Shown in pieces: positions 60,901-64,000 of a stretch of 64,000 nucleotides of DNA (its first letter is position 1; each line of letters opens with the position of its first letter). The stretch spans positions 10,206-74,205 of the forward strand of contig JBEONO010000019.1 in NCBI GenBank assembly GCA_040544425.1. The letters run 5' to 3'. The notes under the pieces were generated by a model that was not told the DNA's origin, did no database searches, and saw only the letters and a list, made by a program, of their open reading frames with translations. Position numbers and translations under genes: made by a program. Source of the stretch: Solimicrobium sp040544425 (lineage in GTDB: Bacteria; Pseudomonadota; Gammaproteobacteria; Burkholderiales; Burkholderiaceae_D).

Positions 60901-60923
60901 GGAGGATCCTTTAGCGGGTGGAA
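60883..60923 (-). repeat. 41-bp direct repeat, copy at the H+-ATPase 3' end
   Basis: This is the exact second copy of 59377-59417. It includes the last codons and stop of the ATPase, the AGGATCC ribosome site and the first codons of the xfp remnant. Confidence 0.9.
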
Positions 60924-63265
60924 TCGGCAATGTTTAAATGGGAGAACAGCGGAACTTTGATCATGTCGAGTAAAAACGTATACACTATCGCACCACCCAG
61001 CGTTGCGGCAATCAGCAGCGGCGCGATCGGCGTCATCGCAATGCCCAGCAGCGCCAGTGTCGAAGCCAGGCCAATGTCAACCAGCGAAGAGAGCAACAGC
61101 CAGTTTCCCGGTCTGCTGGTCCAGAGATAACTGCGCGCGCGGTTGTTATAGGTGGTGCCCTGATTGGCAAATACCAGCGTGACAAACGCCAGTGTGCGCA
61201 AGGCATCGAGCTTGAGCTGAAACTGAGCCAGACCAATCCACAGCACCACCACGCAAAACAACAGTTCACCCAGGCCCATCACCACGCTGGCGATGGTTAA
61301 TTTGCCGACGGCCCAGACATTCGGCTTTGACGAGCCGCGAACGTTATCGGTGGTGAGCGCCATGCCAAGAAAGTCGCCGGTAATCATCACGATCGCTATG
61401 AGCATCGGTGTCAGGATCGCCTGCCCGGTAAACAGCAGACCGGCCAGCAGAAACAGAATCTGCACCACTTTTTTGGTCATGCTGTTGAGCGTGTAAGTGA
61501 GGATGCGCTGAAACGCGATCCGCCCTTCCCTGACGGCATCGACAATGCCGCGCAGGCCCGGTCTGGTCAGCACGATCCCGGCCGCCGATTTGGCCACATC
61601 AGTGGCCGTCGACACAGCTATACCAATCTGCGCCATGCGCAGCGCCGGAGCGTCGTTGGCACCGTCGCCACACATACCCGTGATATTGCCCTGATCCTGA
61701 AACAGTTTGACCAGATTGTATTTATCCTCCGGCAGCACACCGGCAAAAATCGCACAGGAGTCGGGACGGATACCGATGCTGATTTTATCGGCTGCGCAGC
61801 TGGCACCGGTGAGCCCGACATGTTGCGCCACGATCTCGGCAGTGGCAGGCGCATCACCCGTGACCATCACGGTCGAAATTCCCAGGCTGCGCAATTGCGC
61901 GATCAGCCTCGCTGCATCAGCACGTGGCGGATCGGTCAGCACAATCAATCCGCACAATTGATACACGCCATGTTTTTCAGCGGCCACCGCCAGCACGCGA
62001 AAGCCCTGTTGCTCAAGCTGCTGCGCCTGTTCACCATCGGGCGTTGGCTGGATCAGCTGCGCCACTTGAACAAACGCACCTTTGACAATCTGTTGCGTAC
62101 TCACACCGGCATCAAGCGTGATCGTGGCCTGCGCCATTTTGGTAGCAGGATCAAACGGAATAAAGCGGGTCAGCCGCGCAGCCATGGTTGCTGGCTGCCC
62201 ATCCGCAGCCAGTCTGATGGCGACATCGACCGGATCGGCACCAGAGTCCGAACTGGCCAGCGCAGCCAGATGCAATACCGAAGGCGTATCGAAGCCACTG
62301 GCTGGATGCACCGAATTGACGGTCAGCGCATTGCAGGTCAAGGTGCCGGTTTTATCCAGACACAACACATTCATGCTCGCCGCTTCGTCAACTGCCGACA
62401 AACGGGTCGGCAACACGCCCAGCCGGGCCAGCGCTTTGGCACCTATCGCCGCAGCCAGAGTAAAGGTGGCTGGCAGGGCAACGGGAATGGCCGCGAGGAT
62501 TGCGGTAAGCACCAGCTGAATAATGTCGTGGTTGCTCATTGTGGTGAAATGGGCGAACAGCACCATCAGCAAAATCAGGCCGCCATTAAACAGCGCCAGG
62601 TTGCGCACCACCTGCATGACAGTTTTTTCCTGGGAACTGGCACTGTGCGCGGTTTGCAGCAACTCGGCAGTACGACCGAATTTGGTGTGTGCACCGGTGG
62701 CAATGACCACGGCAGTCGCCTGCCCACGCTGAACCAGCGAGCTGGCGTAGATTTGCGCGCCCACCTGCGCGTCAACGGGCTGCGACTCGCCAGTGAGCAT
62801 GGATTGATCAACCTGAACGCTGCCGTCGAGAATCTGTACATCGGCAGCAACTACCTGACCGAGAGCCAGACGCACGCAATCGCCCGGAACCAGTGCCGAT
62901 GCGGCGAGGGAAATCCAGACTTGATTGCGCCGCACGGAAACCTGCAATGCCAGCCGCGACTGCAGCGCACTCAAGGTCTTTTGCGCACCAGCCTGCTGGG
63001 AATACCCGAGGATCGCGTTGAACATGAGCAGCGCGAACACCACCGACGCGCCGGTGTATTCGCCCAGCACCAGCTGAAACAGGATCGCCGCTTCCAGCAT
63101 CCACGGCACGGGTGACCAGAACTTATTGAAGATATTGGCAAACGCACTGACCGAGACATCTGGAACAGCGTTGGGTCCCCATCGCAACAGCTTCTCGGCC
63201 ACTTGTGCGTCCGAGAGCCCAGGCGAAGTTTCGTTGGATGGTTTTGCGTTATAGAGGATGCCCAT
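60911..63265 (-). CDS. P3A-type plasma-membrane proton-efflux ATPase
   Basis: The 784-residue P-type ATPase has TGES (158-161), the phosphorylation motif DKTGT (304-308), TGDAPATA and MCGDGANDAPAL (hinge usually GDGVNDAP). It has about ten membrane helices, with PVALPATFTLA in helix 4. Its closest relatives are fungal and plant H+-ATPases; bacterial copies occur sporadically. It would export protons at ATP cost. A 36-residue membrane peptide gene precedes it by 3 nt, and an xfp remnant follows it after 10 nt. Confidence 0.93.
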   Translation of the reverse strand: MGILYNAKPSNETSPGLSDAQVAEKLLRWGPNAVPDVSVSAFANIFNKFWSPVPWMLEAAILFQLVLGEYTGASVVFALLMFNAILGYSQQAGAQKTLSALQSRLALQVSVRRNQVWISLAASALVPGDCVRLALGQVVAADVQILDGSVQVDQSMLTGESQPVDAQVGAQIYASSLVQRGQATAVVIATGAHTKFGRTAELLQTAHSASSQEKTVMQVVRNLALFNGGLILLMVLFAHFTTMSNHDIIQLVLTAILAAIPVALPATFTLAAAIGAKALARLGVLPTRLSAVDEAASMNVLCLDKTGTLTCNALTVNSVHPASGFDTPSVLHLAALASSDSGADPVDVAIRLAADGQPATMAARLTRFIPFDPATKMAQATITLDAGVSTQQIVKGAFVQVAQLIQPTPDGEQAQQLEQQGFRVLAVAAEKHGVYQLCGLIVLTDPPRADAARLIAQLRSLGISTVMVTGDAPATAEIVAQHVGLTGASCAADKISIGIRPDSCAIFAGVLPEDKYNLVKLFQDQGNITGMCGDGANDAPALRMAQIGIAVSTATDVAKSAAGIVLTRPGLRGIVDAVREGRIAFQRILTYTLNSMTKKVVQILFLLAGLLFTGQAILTPMLIAIVMITGDFLGMALTTDNVRGSSKPNVWAVGKLTIASVVMGLGELLFCVVVLWIGLAQFQLKLDALRTLAFVTLVFANQGTTYNNRARSYLWTSRPGNWLLLSSLVDIGLASTLALLGIAMTPIAPLLIAATLGGAIVYTFLLDMIKVPLFSHLNIADSTR

Positions 63266-63268
63266 ACA

Positions 63269-63379
63269 TCAGGATGAGCGCGACTCGCCCCACGCATGCC
63301 AGGCCGGCATGATGATCAATGCCAGAAAGCCGGTTACCAACAGGCTGACGCCAAACGCAAGCAGGACGGGATTGGACAT
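63269..63379 (-). CDS. 36-residue single-helix membrane peptide before the H+-ATPase
   Basis: The short frame starts at ATG with GGAGAA 5 nt upstream. It encodes MSNPVLLAFGVSLLVTGF and a further hydrophobic stretch, then a polar end (WHAWGESRSS). One membrane helix is evident. Its stop is 3 nt before the ATPase start, so the two are translated together. Size and position recall KdpF, the small stabilising subunit encoded before KdpA in the potassium ATPase; an analogous role is an inference. Confidence 0.65.
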   Translation of the reverse strand: MSNPVLLAFGVSLLVTGFLALIIMPAWHAWGESRSS

Positions 63380-63409
63380 GGAAGTTCTCCGGGAGATCAG
63401 TCAAGCGCC

Positions 63410-63455
63410 AAGATTAGCCAGTCCAGCCTGGTCTGACTGTGCGCTGGCCAACTTA
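63410..63455 (-). promoter_or_regulatory. 46-bp element shared with xfp, H+-ATPase copy
   Basis: This is the copy of the 59521-59566 element, 80 percent identical by hand count, lying 31 nt before the start of the small membrane peptide gene. Position just upstream of the operon suits a promoter or activator site. Confidence 0.55.
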
Positions 63456-63539
63456 CCTGGGCCCTATCACATTTACATGGAACATAACCGTATTGCATAA
63501 TGACTGGCATTGACAACAACACCGATTGAGAGGCAAACA

Positions 63540-63926
63540 ATGCAACCGGTAGACATGCAAAACGCGGCAATCAAAAATGGTTTGATAGGCGACATCAGCA
63601 CATTAATCAATGAAGCAAGAACTGGATTGGCAGCGACCGTCAATTCAAGCTTGACGCTGCTCTACTGGCGTATCGGTCGGCGTATTTGCACCGAGGTACT
63701 GAATGGTGGGCGAGCGGATTACGGCGAGCAGATCGTCGCGTCCATTGCACGGCAATTGGAAGCTGACCATGGACGAGGATTTGGCGCCAAAAATTTGCGT
63801 CATATGTTGCGCTTTGGCGAAGTGTTCGAGTCTGAGGAGATTGTCTACGCACTGAGTAGACAATTAAGCTGGACCCACTTGCGCAGCCTGATTTACATCG
63901 ACGAGTATAGTGGATCCACGATTTGA
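63540..63926 (+). pseudogene. DUF1016 protein truncated by an insertion sequence
   Basis: The frame encodes only the DUF1016 N-terminal domain (ISTLINEARTGLAATVNSSLTLLYWRIGRRICTEVLNGGRADYGEQIVASIARQLEADHGRGFGAKNLRHMLRFGEVFESEEIVYALSRQLSWTHLRSLIYIDE). It then runs into foreign sequence (YSGSTI, stop). The PDDEXK half is missing. GAGAGG lies 6 nt before the ATG. It is a homologue of the DUF1016 gene on the other side of the ATPase. Confidence 0.8.
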
Positions 63927-64000
63927 GACAGTAACCACCGGGTAGTTTAAGCTGTTGTCTTCGAAAGGATGACAGCAAATGAGTGAAAGCAAAAAACGTA
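63910..64000 (+). mobile_element. left end of an insertion sequence, probably IS3-like
   Basis: DUF1016 coding similarity stops near 63905-63910, where TGGATCCACGATTTGAGACA begins. A transposase-like start follows within 70 nt. The right end is outside the window, so the terminal repeat and family cannot be confirmed. Confidence 0.55.
63979..64000 (+). CDS. 5' end of a transposase gene
   Basis: ATG with AAAGGA 8-13 nt upstream encodes MSESKKR before the window ends. This basic start is common for OrfA of IS3-type elements. Identification rests on these seven residues and on the interrupted gene upstream. Confidence 0.45.

Noticed and set aside
61820..63115. 431-codon open frame on the plus strand
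   Set aside because: It is antisense to the H+-ATPase and rich in His/Gln/Arg, as expected for a shadow frame.

Overview
The window reads as a chromosomal stretch of a betaproteobacterium, most likely Burkholderiales and perhaps Oxalobacteraceae. The clues are a phasin, a PPi-type phosphofructokinase, a class B3 metallo-beta-lactamase, a nirK-nirV-sco cluster, an Mla-type transporter with an auxiliary lipoprotein, an exosortase and many chemoreceptors and c-di-GMP proteins. The placement rests on family content only. No rRNA, tRNA or CRISPR array was seen.

Layout. 1-6.7 kb: a pilin-like/DUF1161 secreted protein, a DUF433/DUF5615 toxin-antitoxin pair, CcdA plus thioredoxin, a GST, and a large SBP-PAS-GGDEF-EAL protein. 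6.7-15.5 kb: a composite repeat, then a stress and low-oxygen block (secreted protein-cbpA-cbpM, hsp20-usp, lemA with two TPM proteins, a ferritin-like di-iron protein, a phasin, PPi-PFK). 15.5-17.9 kb: an AT-richer segment with a B3 beta-lactamase and a RelE/HTH toxin-antitoxin pair, bounded by 30-bp direct repeats. 17.8-20.8 kb: the nitrite reductase operon (NirK fused to cytochrome c, NirV, SCO1-like protein) behind an apparent FNR plus NsrR promoter. 20.8-35.8 kb: signalling genes, namely two MCPs, response regulators, a FixL/FixJ-like pair, a frameshifted GGDEF-EAL gene, and a hybrid kinase-unknown-KaiC operon with a perfect FNR box. 35.8-40.5 kb: a second composite repeat, a DJ-1/PfpI protein and an Mla-like ABC transporter whose MlaD gene seems to start at ATC. 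40.6-49.6 kb: nitroreductase, MCP, exosortase pair, PAS kinase, MipA, a wHTH-ATPase-STAS-like regulator and a gluconolactonase-gluconokinase fusion. 49.6-57 kb: VapBC, HicB with a gutted HicA, MarR-flavin reductase, TonB, a hemerythrin, an orphan membrane-inserting protein, and a thioredoxin/DCC/BON operon. 57-64 kb: phosphoketolase and a P-type H+-ATPase, apparently once one operon and now split by a duplicated junction carrying a DUF1016 nuclease gene; a second DUF1016 gene is cut by an IS at the right edge.

How it fits together. Five promoters (secreted protein-cbpA-cbpM, hsp20-usp, ferritin-like, nirK, and more weakly the phasin) carry a TTGAT-N4-ATCAA-type box 21-22 bp upstream of a -10-like hexamer, the class II FNR arrangement; a sixth perfect box precedes the KaiC operon. 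Together with nitrite reductase, universal stress protein, Hsp20, phosphoketolase and a proton pump, this suggests a facultative organism with a low-oxygen/nitrogen-oxide programme coupled to chaperones, storage polymer and acetyl-phosphate metabolism. Hand alignment and motif reading are the only evidence; no searches were run.
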